64,000 nt of DNA from Acholeplasmataceae bacterium UBA5769 (GCA_002418725.1 DIER01000031.1:54385-118384); one strand, 5' to 3'; shown: positions 17,227 to 25,225, numbered from the stretch's first letter. The notes: generated by a model not told the origin, from the sequence alone. Program-made: numbers and translations.

Positions 17227-18774
17227 ATGAAGAGAGTTTGGTTGATCGGTATCATCTTAAGCATACTTTTTTTAAGTGCATGTAAAGCAAAAGCAGAGGA
17301 AACCGTAGAGGATGTTGTGATAACATTTTTCGGTGTCACAGAGCATGTTGTTCTGCAAGGTGGCAGTGAAATCGATTTGGTGAGTCATGTTGAAGCGAAA
17401 GATCAATTTGGGAAGTCATATGATTTCGAAGTGATTGAAGCGATTGATTATGATGTTATAGCACGCTATGAAATCATATATAGAGTAGAGTATCTTAATG
17501 AAATTTTTGAAAAGAAAACATATGTTGATGTTGTTTTAAATGAAGTGAGAAATCAAGAACTTCATGACGAACTCGTGGATAAACTGAGTGTGTTTCAACA
17601 TTTGATGAATCAAAATCCCTATCGTTTTATCAGGAAAAACTACGATCCTGCAGAGGATGATAACTATGTTTGGGTGATGAGCTCTGAGTACAACTACTTA
17701 AGTCATCAGATCCAAGATTTGCTGTTGATCAATCCAAGTTTGACATCAACACCGGAAACTTTGAATCTTATTTTAGAACAAGGATCTCAGTATATCGCAC
17801 TACCTGTCAAAGGAAATTATGCCTATCAGCCAAATACGTTGGATCATTATGACCGCGCGACTCTTTTGAGCGAGGAAGACTTTATATTAGGTATTGTAAA
17901 TAAGGATGCAGAGGGTTATAGCATGTTTGTTGATTATCAAGAACTCGCTAAGTATCAGGGGCAAAACCATCTTTTAGCAGAGATTTTTGGTATCTATGGT
18001 TATGATTTAAGACAAAAAGAAGTTTCAGTTTTAATGAAGTTTCAAATGACTGAGGTGCTGGTTCATGTAGACGTCTATTATGACATCAAAGATACGTCTT
18101 ATGACTACTATGCTTCTTTAACGTATTCTCTTGAGGTTAGTGAGGAAATAGATTTAACAAAACTATCACAGGTCGAAGCACTATCGTTTGAGGATGTGAT
18201 CCTACCGATCAACATGGGTATCCATCACGAAGTGGTCTATGATATGATGAGAACAAGATATTTTAAAATTGAAGTCGAGAAAGATAAATCATACGAGATC
18301 AGAGGATTATCGATTGCGACATTGACCTATTATAATGAAGCATATCAAGCAGTTCAGCTAGACATGAAGACAGTCCCGCTATGGAGTGGTACACGTAAGT
18401 GGTTCACATCGCCCTTTGATGGTGATCTCTACATTAAATATCAACGAAATACTTCCCCAATACATGATCAGTTCGATTTTTATGTAAATGTACTCCCACA
18501 TGTACCTACACAAGAGACTATCATCTTAAGTTTTAATGATCATTCTTATCAGGCACTATCATCTTTTTATGAGAGCATTAAGCTTGTTATTCCTGTTGTT
18601 CAAGGAAAGACGTATCGTCTATCCTTTGATGAAGAAGAACAAGATATATATATCGAATCAGGACTGATGATTGAAAGTATCAATAACAGTCTTCATATCA
18701 CCAATCTTTATGGAACAGAGGTCATTCTCTATATTTATGGTTTGTCAACCATACAATGGGAAGCTTTAGAATAG
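17227..18774 (+). CDS. Lipoprotein of unknown function
   Basis: A protein of 515 residues with a lipoprotein signal peptide: basic start 'MKR', hydrophobic core and lipobox 'LSAC' with Cys at residue 19. Residues about 30-100 look like a beta-sandwich (Ig-like) leader domain. The remainder is rich in aromatic and acidic residues with no motif I recognise. No transmembrane helix apart from the signal. It has its own TATAAT-like -10 (17196-17201) and AGGGGGA ribosome binding site. Probably a surface protein; no function is proposed. Confidence 0.7.
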   Translation: MKRVWLIGIILSILFLSACKAKAEETVEDVVITFFGVTEHVVLQGGSEIDLVSHVEAKDQFGKSYDFEVIEAIDYDVIARYEIIYRVEYLNEIFEKKTYVDVVLNEVRNQELHDELVDKLSVFQHLMNQNPYRFIRKNYDPAEDDNYVWVMSSEYNYLSHQIQDLLLINPSLTSTPETLNLILEQGSQYIALPVKGNYAYQPNTLDHYDRATLLSEEDFILGIVNKDAEGYSMFVDYQELAKYQGQNHLLAEIFGIYGYDLRQKEVSVLMKFQMTEVLVHVDVYYDIKDTSYDYYASLTYSLEVSEEIDLTKLSQVEALSFEDVILPINMGIHHEVVYDMMRTRYFKIEVEKDKSYEIRGLSIATLTYYNEAYQAVQLDMKTVPLWSGTRKWFTSPFDGDLYIKYQRNTSPIHDQFDFYVNVLPHVPTQETIILSFNDHSYQALSSFYESIKLVIPVVQGKTYRLSFDEEEQDIYIESGLMIESINNSLHITNLYGTEVILYIYGLSTIQWEALE

Positions 18775-18869
18775 ATTTTCTATGAACGTCATAAAGGTTG
18801 AATAGTGAACAAAATATAAAATATCGTGTATAATAGAGGTATAGAAATCTAGAGAATGGAAGTGAACTT

Positions 18870-19283
18870 ATGAACGTCCTATCCTTTTTAAAACCAGCTT
18901 ATGAAGTCATTTTACTCTACAGTGACGAAACGTTAAAATCAGCGCTTGATCGTATGACAGAACACCGCTTCACATCCATCCCTGTGATCGATCGCGAGAA
19001 TAATTACATTGGCACCTTAACTGAAGGTGATATTCTACATTTCGTCTTAAAGAACATTGATTGTTTAAATGAAGATAAAATGGAAGAACTTCACGTCTCA
19101 GATATTAGACGCCATCGTGATTATGAGACCATTAGCGTTAATTCAACCATGCCTCTTTTGCTATCAAAAGCAAAGAATGAAAACTTTGTTCCCGTCTTAG
19201 ACCAGAACGAAAAGTTTATCGGAATTGTGACACGTAAGAAATTAATTGAATATTTCTTCGAGCACAACTTTATGATTTTATAA
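18870..19283 (+). CDS. Tandem CBS-domain protein
   Basis: A 137-residue protein made of two CBS motifs and nothing else: first about residues 8-60 ('ALDRMTEHRFTSIPVIDRENN' region, 'GTLTEGDIL'), second about 75-133 ('FVPVLDQNEKFIGIVTRK'). Stand-alone CBS pairs bind adenine nucleotides. The layout recalls the Bacillus DarB/CbpB c-di-AMP-binding family, but ligand identity cannot be read from the sequence. GGAAGTG precedes the start; a terminator follows. Confidence 0.85.
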   Translation: MNVLSFLKPAYEVILLYSDETLKSALDRMTEHRFTSIPVIDRENNYIGTLTEGDILHFVLKNIDCLNEDKMEELHVSDIRRHRDYETISVNSTMPLLLSKAKNENFVPVLDQNEKFIGIVTRKKLIEYFFEHNFMIL

Positions 19284-19302
19284 CACATCATGCAAACAAA
19301 AG

Positions 19303-19326
19303 ATGGCGCTGAGGCGCCATTTTTTA
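19303..19326 (+). terminator. Intrinsic terminator after the CBS protein
   Basis: ATGGCGC / GCGCCAT with loop TGAG and six T. Confidence 0.93.
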
Positions 19327-19387
19327 TGCACACAATCTTTTCTTTAGTTATGGATTATGTTAAAATACGTTCAGGGGTTTCAATTGG

Positions 19388-20296
19388 ATGAAATATCTAC
19401 TCATGTATAATCCGGTTAGCGGAAGATCAAACTTTAAAATCAATCTACCGTTAATCAAAAAGATCTTTAATCAGTCTCACCACTCGCTTACAATTTATGA
19501 ATCTAAAGCAGCGAAAGATTTGGAAAGAGTGGCGTTTGAGCAAGCGAAACATTACGATGTTTTTTTGGTTGCCGGTGGTGATGGTACAGCCAATGAGGTT
19601 TTAAATGGTGTGATGAAGTCTCCCATTAAACCCGCAATTGGTTTGTTGCCAAGCGGAACTGCTAATGATACTGCAGCTATTTTGGGTGTCAATAAAAACA
19701 TTAAGAGAAGTTTAAAGATATACATGAATGAAACACCTGTTTTAATCGATGTAAATAAGATCAATAACCAGTATTTCTTTTATACAGCAGCATCCGGTTT
19801 GCTTACGAGAGTGAGCTATGATATTTCAAGACGTCATATTAAAAAATATGGGTATTTGGCGTATATGATCGCAGCTGTTAAAGATTTATCCAATGAATAC
19901 CGTTATCCGGTGAGAGTGAAATATGATGGACAAGTTGTATCCATGGAATGTGCGATGATCTTAGGACTTAGTTCAAATAGAGTTGGCGGAATGAGACTCA
20001 TCAATTTTTCTAAGTCAAGATTAAATGATGGTTTGTTTGAATTAAGATTTTTTAAACGTGTAAAATCATTTTGGCGGTTTAGATTGTTATCATCGTTTAT
20101 TCGAGGTGGTAAGAAGTTAAGAGAAGATTTGCATATTTCGAGCAATCGTTTTGAAATTGAAACGAGTTCAAATGTGGATTGGAACGCTGATGGTGAGTTT
20201 TCATGCAAGGGTAGTGTAGTGATTGAAACTGTGCAAGAAGCTTTAAGTATTTATGCACACCCCAAGGTTAAGAAGAAGTATTTTTTGCCGAAATAG
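19388..20296 (+). CDS. Diacylglycerol/lipid kinase (DagK/YegS family)
   Basis: Soluble lipid kinase, 302 residues. The nucleotide-binding signature 'GGDGTANEVLNGV' (about 64-76) and the later 'GLLPSGTANDTA' (about 89-100) define the DAGK catalytic domain. The C-terminal beta-sandwich has 'NWNADGE'-like 'VDWNADGEF' near residue 260. It most likely phosphorylates diacylglycerol for phospholipid recycling. Oddity: its final codons and stop run ten bases into the tRNA-Thr gene on the same strand. The ribosome binding site is only a weak AGGGG. Confidence 0.88.
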   Translation: MKYLLMYNPVSGRSNFKINLPLIKKIFNQSHHSLTIYESKAAKDLERVAFEQAKHYDVFLVAGGDGTANEVLNGVMKSPIKPAIGLLPSGTANDTAAILGVNKNIKRSLKIYMNETPVLIDVNKINNQYFFYTAASGLLTRVSYDISRRHIKKYGYLAYMIAAVKDLSNEYRYPVRVKYDGQVVSMECAMILGLSSNRVGGMRLINFSKSRLNDGLFELRFFKRVKSFWRFRLLSSFIRGGKKLREDLHISSNRFEIETSSNVDWNADGEFSCKGSVVIETVQEALSIYAHPKVKKKYFLPK

Positions 20297-20362
20297 CTCA
20301 GGTGGTAGAGCAGCTGTCTCGTAATCAGCAGGTCGTAGGTTCGAGTCCTATTTTCGGCACCA
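20287..20362 (+). tRNA. tRNA-Thr(CGU)
   Basis: A 76-nt cloverleaf including an encoded CCA. Acceptor stem GCCGAAA / TTTCGGC pairs perfectly. D stem GCTC / GAGC, anticodon loop CTCGTAA with anticodon CGT (reads ACG, Thr), and T arm GTAGG-TTCGAGT-CCTAT are all present. The last anticodon-stem pair is a T-T mismatch (GCTGT / TCAGC). The first ten bases overlap the 3' end of the lipid kinase gene. Confidence 0.95.
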
Positions 20363-20370
20363 TTTTTAGA

Positions 20371-20450
20371 TGAACTGACTCCAAAAAGTTGGAGAGAAGG
20401 TATAATAATGATACCTGATCTTAAACGAAGGAGTCTTTTTTATTATGATA
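20371..20450 (+). mobile_element. Possible end of an IS3-type element, or post-tRNA terminator structure
   Basis: Begins with TGAACTGACTCCAAAAAG, contains a TATAAT-like box and ends with AAGGAGTC-T-run-ATG, a layout I associate with the left end and transposase leader of IS3-family elements. No transposase follows. The same stretch can fold as GACTCC ... GGAGTC plus T run, with inner AGGTAT / ATACCT, so it may simply terminate tRNA transcription. Confidence 0.3.
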
Positions 20451-20472
20451 TTAACATAAAGAGGTGTGCGAT

Positions 20473-20965
20473 ATGTTTGAAGTATGGAGTAAAGATAAAA
20501 TAGCAAAACTGTCTATTAAAGATAAAGAGCAATGGTTTGATGTATTAAATGACAAATTAGAAGAAGATAGGGATATATCCTTAAATGATCCAGAACTATT
20601 TCAAAAGCAAAAAGAAATAAAAAAACGATTATCTAGAGTATCTTGAAAGTTGCCCGAATCGCAAAGAATTTTACAAATACTATATATACAAAGATCATGA
20701 AAAAATCATTAGTGTTTGTCGCATCAATCATTATGAAGGAAAATATATACTTGAAGGATTGCAGACTCATAGGTATTATTATCGTATGGGATTTGCAAGC
20801 AAGTTAATTCAAGGAATGATTGGTGACTTAAAAAAAGAAGGCATACATACATTGTACTCAGAAGCGCGAATATGGAATGATGCTTCTAATGCACTACAAG
20901 TAAAAATTGGTTTTATTAAATATGATGAAGTTGAAAATAATTATCTATACGCATTAACTCTATAA
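20473..20965 (+). pseudogene. GNAT-family acetyltransferase split by a frameshift
   Basis: Two overlapping frames form one protein. Frame one runs from ATG 20473 (GAGGTG six bases upstream) for 57 residues ending 'KEIKKRLSRVS'. The second frame is open from 20621 ('KNDYLEYLE...') to the stop at 20965 and carries the acetyl-CoA-binding-like segment 'YYYRMGFASKLIQG' and a C-terminal 'IGFIKYDEV' typical of GNAT enzymes. The switch point is a run of seven A (20619-20625); removing one A joins the frames. The joined protein would be about 163 residues, a normal GNAT size. It is either a decayed or phase-variable gene or a sequencing indel. Substrate unknown. Confidence 0.65.
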
Positions 20966-20969
20966 ATGT

Positions 20970-20993
20970 GTATCAAATGTGATACAATATAAT
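20970..20993 (+). promoter_or_regulatory. Autoregulated promoter of the toxin-antitoxin pair
   Basis: Inverted repeat GTATCA-AATG-TGATAC (20970-20985) directly followed by a TATAAT -10 box (20988-20993). An operator in the promoter spacer just before a RelB-like ribbon-helix-helix gene is the usual arrangement for antitoxin autorepression. Confidence 0.6.
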
Positions 20994-21006
20994 CGAGGTG
21001 AGAATG

Positions 21007-21324
21007 ATGAGAAACGATGTTATTCATGTGAGAGTATCGGATGAACTTAAAGCAAATGTTGAATCCATTTTAAGTGACTTAGGGATCACTTTGTCCTATG
21101 CAGTCAATATGTACCTAAAACAAATTGAAGAGAAAAGAGGGATTCCATTTGATGTTGTTTTACCAAGTCAGGAAAAATCAAGAGAAGTTGAGATGCTTGC
21201 AAAGGCTATTAATCTAACCGGTGGAAAAGAAGTTTCTTCGTATGCAAATCGAATACTCAGTTTATACGCTCAAGAATTAATTGATTATGAAACTGCAGTA
21301 TTTGCTCTTGGAAGGAATTTGTAA
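21007..21324 (+). CDS. RelB/DinJ-like antitoxin with a VbhA-like C-terminal tail
   Basis: A protein of 105 residues. The N-terminal ribbon-helix-helix domain (about 2-50, 'VIHVRVSDELKANVESIL' then 'GITLSYAVNMYLKQI' and 'GIPFDV') is the RelB/DinJ DNA-binding fold. The tail (about 59-105) looks like the antitoxin-VbhA domain that inhibits Fic enzymes: 'LAKAINLTGGKEVSSYANRI' followed by 'YAQELIDYETAVFAL'. The expected inhibitory motif [S/T]xxxE[G/N] seems degenerate (A-I-N-L-T-G), lacking the Glu. I chose ATG 21007 because GAGGTG ends six bases upstream; GTG 20998 and ATG 21004 are possible. It overlaps the Fic gene by one base. Confidence 0.75.
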   Translation: MRNDVIHVRVSDELKANVESILSDLGITLSYAVNMYLKQIEEKRGIPFDVVLPSQEKSREVEMLAKAINLTGGKEVSSYANRILSLYAQELIDYETAVFALGRNL

Positions 21325-22013
21325 TGAAAGACCCATACATTTACCAAAATTCTGAATGTTTAATCAATAAAGCTGACATAAGAGATAAAGATAAACTTGA
21401 CGAGTATGAGAATCGTATGACAAATCTTGCTTTGATTTCACTCATCAAAAACTCATTCAAGGTTTATACATCACATGATGTCTTTAAAATACACCTGTTC
21501 TTGTTTGAAAATGTCTATGATTGGGCAGGGAAGCCGAGAAATATGGATATTTATAAAGATGAACCGATCATCAACAATATGAGTGTAGAGTACACCACAT
21601 ACAAAAAAATCATCGAAGAAATGAATAACATAGATCATGAATATTTCAATCGTGATTGTAGAATTTTAAAAAAAGAAGACTTCATTCATTTATTTACAAG
21701 ATTGATAACAGATATCTGGAAAGTACATCCATTTAGAGAAGGAAACACGAGGACAGTATCAATATTTGCTTATCTATTCTTAAAGCAATATGGTTATGAC
21801 TTCAATGCAGAATTGATTAGTCATCACGCAAAGTATTTTAGAAATGCTCTTGTGATGGCTTCATTAGGTCAATATGCAGAGTATCAATATTTGCAAAATA
21901 TATTAATTGATGCCGTATCAAACAAAGCAGACTTGGACAAAAAAGAAAGTTACGATAGAATTAAAGATTATCATATAGATCAATATAAATATGCTTATCA
22001 CAAGGCAAAGTGA
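21324..22013 (+). CDS. Fic-domain toxin (nucleotidyl/phosphoryl transferase)
   Basis: A 229-residue Fic-fold protein. The active-site loop is 'HPFREGNTRTVS' (135-146): catalytic H135, acidic E139, anion-binding GN (140-141) and R143 are present. The second Arg of the canonical HxFx(D/E)GNxRxxR motif is Ser at 146. The substrate-flap region contains 'VYDWAGKPRNMDIYK' (64-78), as in other bacterial Fic proteins. Fic toxins usually AMPylate targets such as gyrase or topoisomerase IV; the exact reaction here is open. The preceding antitoxin gene overlaps by one base, indicating a coupled toxin-antitoxin operon. Confidence 0.88.
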   Translation: MKDPYIYQNSECLINKADIRDKDKLDEYENRMTNLALISLIKNSFKVYTSHDVFKIHLFLFENVYDWAGKPRNMDIYKDEPIINNMSVEYTTYKKIIEEMNNIDHEYFNRDCRILKKEDFIHLFTRLITDIWKVHPFREGNTRTVSIFAYLFLKQYGYDFNAELISHHAKYFRNALVMASLGQYAEYQYLQNILIDAVSNKADLDKKESYDRIKDYHIDQYKYAYHKAK

Positions 22014-22180
22014 TAGAAATATATGTATGAATTTCGGGTCCACTTTTACAGATGCTTTGTCGAGTGAATTACTCAAAGTAAGAAATGTCAATCTAAGTGT
22101 GTTTACCCTGTTAACATCGAACCAAGACATAATTACAAATTCTATTGATTATCAATCAATGATAAGAAAGGATTGAGGAG

Positions 22181-22678
22181 ATGGCATTAAGTTTGGATAG
22201 TAGTGTTGTGCTAGATATTATGAATGAGAAGTATCAAAACGATACGATTTTATTAGTCGTTACAGCAAAGGAAAATGTACCAACCGTAAGGTCGGTTGAC
22301 AGTTTTTTCTACGAAGGTTCATTTTGGATAGTCTCAGATTTAAGATGCAACTATGTCCAGGAAATTCAGAGCAATGAGAATGTAATGATATCTGATGGAG
22401 GACATAATCGTTTTTGGTGTAAAGCAAGTGTTATAGGGCATCCCTTAGAGACAGTAAATGCAGGCATGCGTGAGGTATTCTTAAGAGTGTTTGATAAGTG
22501 GTACAATGAAGTCAACAATGAAAATATCAAAACAGTTTGTTACATAAAAGCTACCCCGTACAAAGGGTATGTTCACAAGAACAAACAAGGTTTCTCATTC
22601 AATATTGATGATAATACTCTAAATATTGCTGATGTAACACATCATATTGATGTCAAACTCGAGCCATTTTGGGACTAA
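22181..22678 (+). CDS. Pyridoxamine 5'-phosphate oxidase-like FMN-binding split-barrel protein
   Basis: A 165-residue protein with the split-barrel pattern: 'DTILLVVTAKENVPTVRSVDSFF' (start strands), 'FWIVSDLRCNYVQEIQSNENVMIS' (FMN-contact strand and helix) and 'FWCKASVIGHP' (third strand). This family includes flavin reductases, heme-degrading and detoxifying proteins; it lacks features that would identify true PNP oxidase. The C-terminal third is less conserved. GAGGAG touches the start codon and AAAGGA lies nine bases upstream. Low GC compared with the housekeeping operons; part of the accessory stretch. Confidence 0.75.
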   Translation: MALSLDSSVVLDIMNEKYQNDTILLVVTAKENVPTVRSVDSFFYEGSFWIVSDLRCNYVQEIQSNENVMISDGGHNRFWCKASVIGHPLETVNAGMREVFLRVFDKWYNEVNNENIKTVCYIKATPYKGYVHKNKQGFSFNIDDNTLNIADVTHHIDVKLEPFWD

Positions 22679-23087
22679 ATTTGGATTGGTATCGGATTTT
22701 AACAATGGGTTGTAATGCCACATAAATATAAATTTCGGATCATCGTTTAGTCACCATTTTCAAATGATTAAGTTTTGGATAAAAGTCATTGAAGTTCCAT
22801 CATCTTTTTTGATAGTAATTCAAAATCATTTAAAATCAAAACAATTAAATAACATAGATCCCGAACTACTAAGGATAAAAGCGGTGAGTTGGGATTATAG
22901 ATCCATTCAAGGATATTTCTTATAAAGCATATTTTCCTTAACATCAAATGTCATACGACATGTTTCGATATATTGACATAAACACCATCACTAAAATGAT
23001 TATAACTATGCTAGATAAATGGTGAATTTATTACATTGTTTATCAAGATGAATTTGGTTTATTATGTAAATAAGGAAGGTGCACTAA
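22679..23087. other. Gene-poor interval with a short unassigned open frame
   Basis: No convincing gene. A frame from ATG 22764 to 22925 would encode 53 residues ending 'VSWDYRSIQGYFL', without a ribosome binding site; it is open upstream to 22716 and might be a decayed gene end. The rest is AT-rich spacer before the next lipoprotein, whose ribosome binding site is AGGAAGG. Confidence 0.4.
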
Positions 23088-24077
23088 ATGAAAAAAATAA
23101 TAACAACTATACTTCTAGTGACTGTAGTTTTTACTCTAGTGGCGTGTAGTAGTATAGCAAACACAAACGTGAGAGTTTTATCCTTATCATATGGTAAAGA
23201 AGCGCCTGATTTAGTAAGTTCGAATCAATCAATTAAATTATTAAGTTTAAACGAATTAAATACCATTACTCCTGAATATGTTTTTCCAGGGGATATCTTA
23301 ACTTTTACAATTGAACTTGAAGATCCTAATTATGAATTCATATCGTTACTCTCTATCAAAATCAACGATAAAGTTATTAGAGCTAATGTAAGTAATGCCA
23401 TCTTTTCAACTAGGGATTGTGGAGCAAATATTTGTATCGATTTTCCATTTGAAATTGATAAAGACGTTAGTATTTATACCATTCAAGAAGTCAAATTTGC
23501 AAAACTAAATAATGATTTAGGGGTTGATGCAATTATTGATCGTAATTCAGAAAACAAAGTGACTCTAGATATTTACAAGGAAGAAGTTTTTCCGTTTGTG
23601 GCAGAAGCAGTAGAGTTATTAAACCAAATGGTCTCAAATTTAAGTTTTTATAATGCTGAAGAGATGGAAATAAATCCAACTCAATGGCAATTATTGGTAA
23701 ATCAGCGGCAATTGTACAGCGGATTTGTAATCTTAAATTCACAAAGTTTCTATAGTGAGGAGAGTAATTTTGGAGTCATGGTTAGAGATTGGAGTCATTT
23801 TGATTCGTTTTCTGTGCCTAACTGTCAGTATTGTGAAACACTAGAAGCTATAAGAATTTATTTTCAAGTTGGATTCACAAATGCTGCTACTAATCAGGAT
23901 ATTGAATTTCCTTCAAGCCCAGTCATTGAATTCCTCTTATTGGATGTTAAATACAAAGACACATACTTCTTTAGTGAGGGCAACAAAATACATGTCAACA
24001 TTCTTGGCCAAGATCATTTTCTCATTGAATTTTATAATGATATGAAACTAAAACCAATTGCAGAATACTTTGAATAA
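23088..24077 (+). CDS. Lipoprotein of unknown function
   Basis: A 329-residue protein with signal peptide and lipobox 'LVAC' (Cys 20). The mature part begins with a predicted beta-sandwich (about 45-165) containing two Cys in 'DCGANIC', which could form a disulfide outside the cell. An acidic mixed region follows ('EAVELLNQMVSNL', about 178-190). I do not recognise a family. AT-rich codon use like its upstream neighbours. Own ribosome binding site and terminator. Confidence 0.65.
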   Translation: MKKIITTILLVTVVFTLVACSSIANTNVRVLSLSYGKEAPDLVSSNQSIKLLSLNELNTITPEYVFPGDILTFTIELEDPNYEFISLLSIKINDKVIRANVSNAIFSTRDCGANICIDFPFEIDKDVSIYTIQEVKFAKLNNDLGVDAIIDRNSENKVTLDIYKEEVFPFVAEAVELLNQMVSNLSFYNAEEMEINPTQWQLLVNQRQLYSGFVILNSQSFYSEESNFGVMVRDWSHFDSFSVPNCQYCETLEAIRIYFQVGFTNAATNQDIEFPSSPVIEFLLLDVKYKDTYFFSEGNKIHVNILGQDHFLIEFYNDMKLKPIAEYFE

Positions 24078-24094
24078 AATAGGAAATAAAACAT

Positions 24095-24131
24095 GAAAAC
24101 TATTTGCAAATGCGGATAGTTTTCTTTTTTT
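24095..24131 (+). terminator. Intrinsic terminator after the lipoprotein at 23.1 kb
   Basis: Nine-bp stem GAAAACTAT / ATAGTTTTC with a 12-nt loop and seven T. Confidence 0.85.
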
Positions 24132-24239
24132 CAGTTGAAAATCAATTTAAAGATTTTTGTTGATGGCAGTTCGATAGTCAAAGCATTCTTTCATCATTAT
24201 CTTTTCTCTTATGATAATCTACATGTAAGGAGTGATTGT

Positions 24240-24593
24240 ATGAGAAAAGTAAGGCTTATTATCGTATTTTTGATTGTTGGCTTGTTAGCATCCTGCACTT
24301 CACCAAATGATTCATCAAATCCTCGAGATGAAACGATACCTCATGAAGATTTAATTGAACTAACTTTAGAAGAATTAAGTTATTATGATGGAAAAGAAGG
24401 ACGTCCAGCATATGTCGCTGTTAATGGAATGATTTATGATGTGACTAATTCTCTTTTTTGGCAATCAGGAAGTCATAATGGTTATTCAGCAGGGAGAGAT
24501 TTGACAGATGCCATCATCAATCAATCGCCACACGGGTTATCTACGTTAACTCAAGTACCAATTGTTGGCATCTTGGTGGAGAGTAAAGATTAA
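24240..24593 (+). CDS. Cytochrome b5-like heme-binding lipoprotein
   Basis: A 117-residue secreted lipoprotein (lipobox 'LASC', Cys 19) with a single cytochrome b5-like heme/steroid-binding domain (about 38-113). The pattern 'LTLEELSYYDGKEGRPAYVAVNG' region, 'YDVTNS', then 'GSHNGYSAGRDLTDAI' and 'SPHG' is typical of the bacterial short form; H79 and H98 are the likely heme ligands. I place the start at ATG 24240, preceded by AAGGAG at seven bases, which yields a proper signal peptide; a longer upstream frame does not. It overlaps the next gene by one base (TAATG), so the two are probably a redox pair. Confidence 0.85.
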   Translation: MRKVRLIIVFLIVGLLASCTSPNDSSNPRDETIPHEDLIELTLEELSYYDGKEGRPAYVAVNGMIYDVTNSLFWQSGSHNGYSAGRDLTDAIINQSPHGLSTLTQVPIVGILVESKD

Positions 24594-25225
24594 TGACTTT
24601 TTTTTCTTATCAATTAGGTTTTTTGAGTGCGCTCATTTTTTTGGCGATTATTCATATTTGGGGTAGATGGATCCATAGACATGCGACGGTTTTATTGTGG
24701 ACTGTTTTGGTGATATCAATTTCTACCATTTTTATACAAATCCCCTTCATATCCTTTTATATTAAAAGTGGACATGGGTCACTTGGTTTATTTATGTTGA
24801 TTATTATTGCTGGTATCTTACCCAAAAAATCTATATACTATAAAGATATTCTTCTTGTTAGGGGTCATCTAGCCATCATGGGATTCCTTTTACTCATACC
24901 TCATGGGTTAGAAAGAATTGCTTTAGCACTTGCGGGTTATCAAACCTCGGGTCTTATCGCCGCGGTGATCATGATCCCTTTGGTGATGACATCGTTCATG
25001 TTTGTAAGAAAAAGAATGAAGCCTATCCATTGGAAAAGACTTCACTGGTTATCCTATATCGTGTATGTCATGATTTACCTTCATCTTGGATTTACCATAT
25101 ACATATCAAGCGGTTCTTCCTTTTTCGTAATCAACCAAAATGCGATTCTCTACCATATTTTTGCAATGATCTATATCTTCTTTAAAATCAGGAAAATAAT
25201 CTTGAGATTGAATAAAAAGGTTTGA
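24593..25225 (+). CDS. Multi-spanning membrane protein, ferric-reductase/cytochrome b-like
   Basis: A 210-residue protein with about six hydrophobic helices. Histidines recur inside or at the edge of helices: 'IIHIWGR' (about 20), 'GHGSLG' (about 61), 'RGHLAIMG' (about 91), 'PHGLER', 'HWKRLHW' and 'YLHLGF' (about 150-167). Paired in-membrane His residues are typical of b-type cytochromes such as the ferric reductase-like/MsrQ group. Translationally coupled to the cytochrome b5-like lipoprotein, which it may reduce across the membrane. No flavin or NAD(P)H domain is attached, so the electron source is unknown. Confidence 0.65.
   Translation: MTFFSYQLGFLSALIFLAIIHIWGRWIHRHATVLLWTVLVISISTIFIQIPFISFYIKSGHGSLGLFMLIIIAGILPKKSIYYKDILLVRGHLAIMGFLLLIPHGLERIALALAGYQTSGLIAAVIMIPLVMTSFMFVRKRMKPIHWKRLHWLSYIVYVMIYLHLGFTIYISSGSSFFVINQNAILYHIFAMIYIFFKIRKIILRLNKKV

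Noticed and set aside
22024..22176. 50-codon open frame between fic and the FMN-barrel gene
   Set aside because: No ribosome binding site and no recognisable family; kept only as a possible remnant.
20371..22680. Integrated element bounded by a tRNA attachment-site duplication
   Set aside because: I looked for a second copy of the tRNA 3' end downstream and found none; no integrase gene is present.
24135..24239. Longer N terminus for the cytochrome b5-like protein
   Set aside because: It lacks a ribosome binding site and would bury the lipoprotein signal peptide that begins at 24240.
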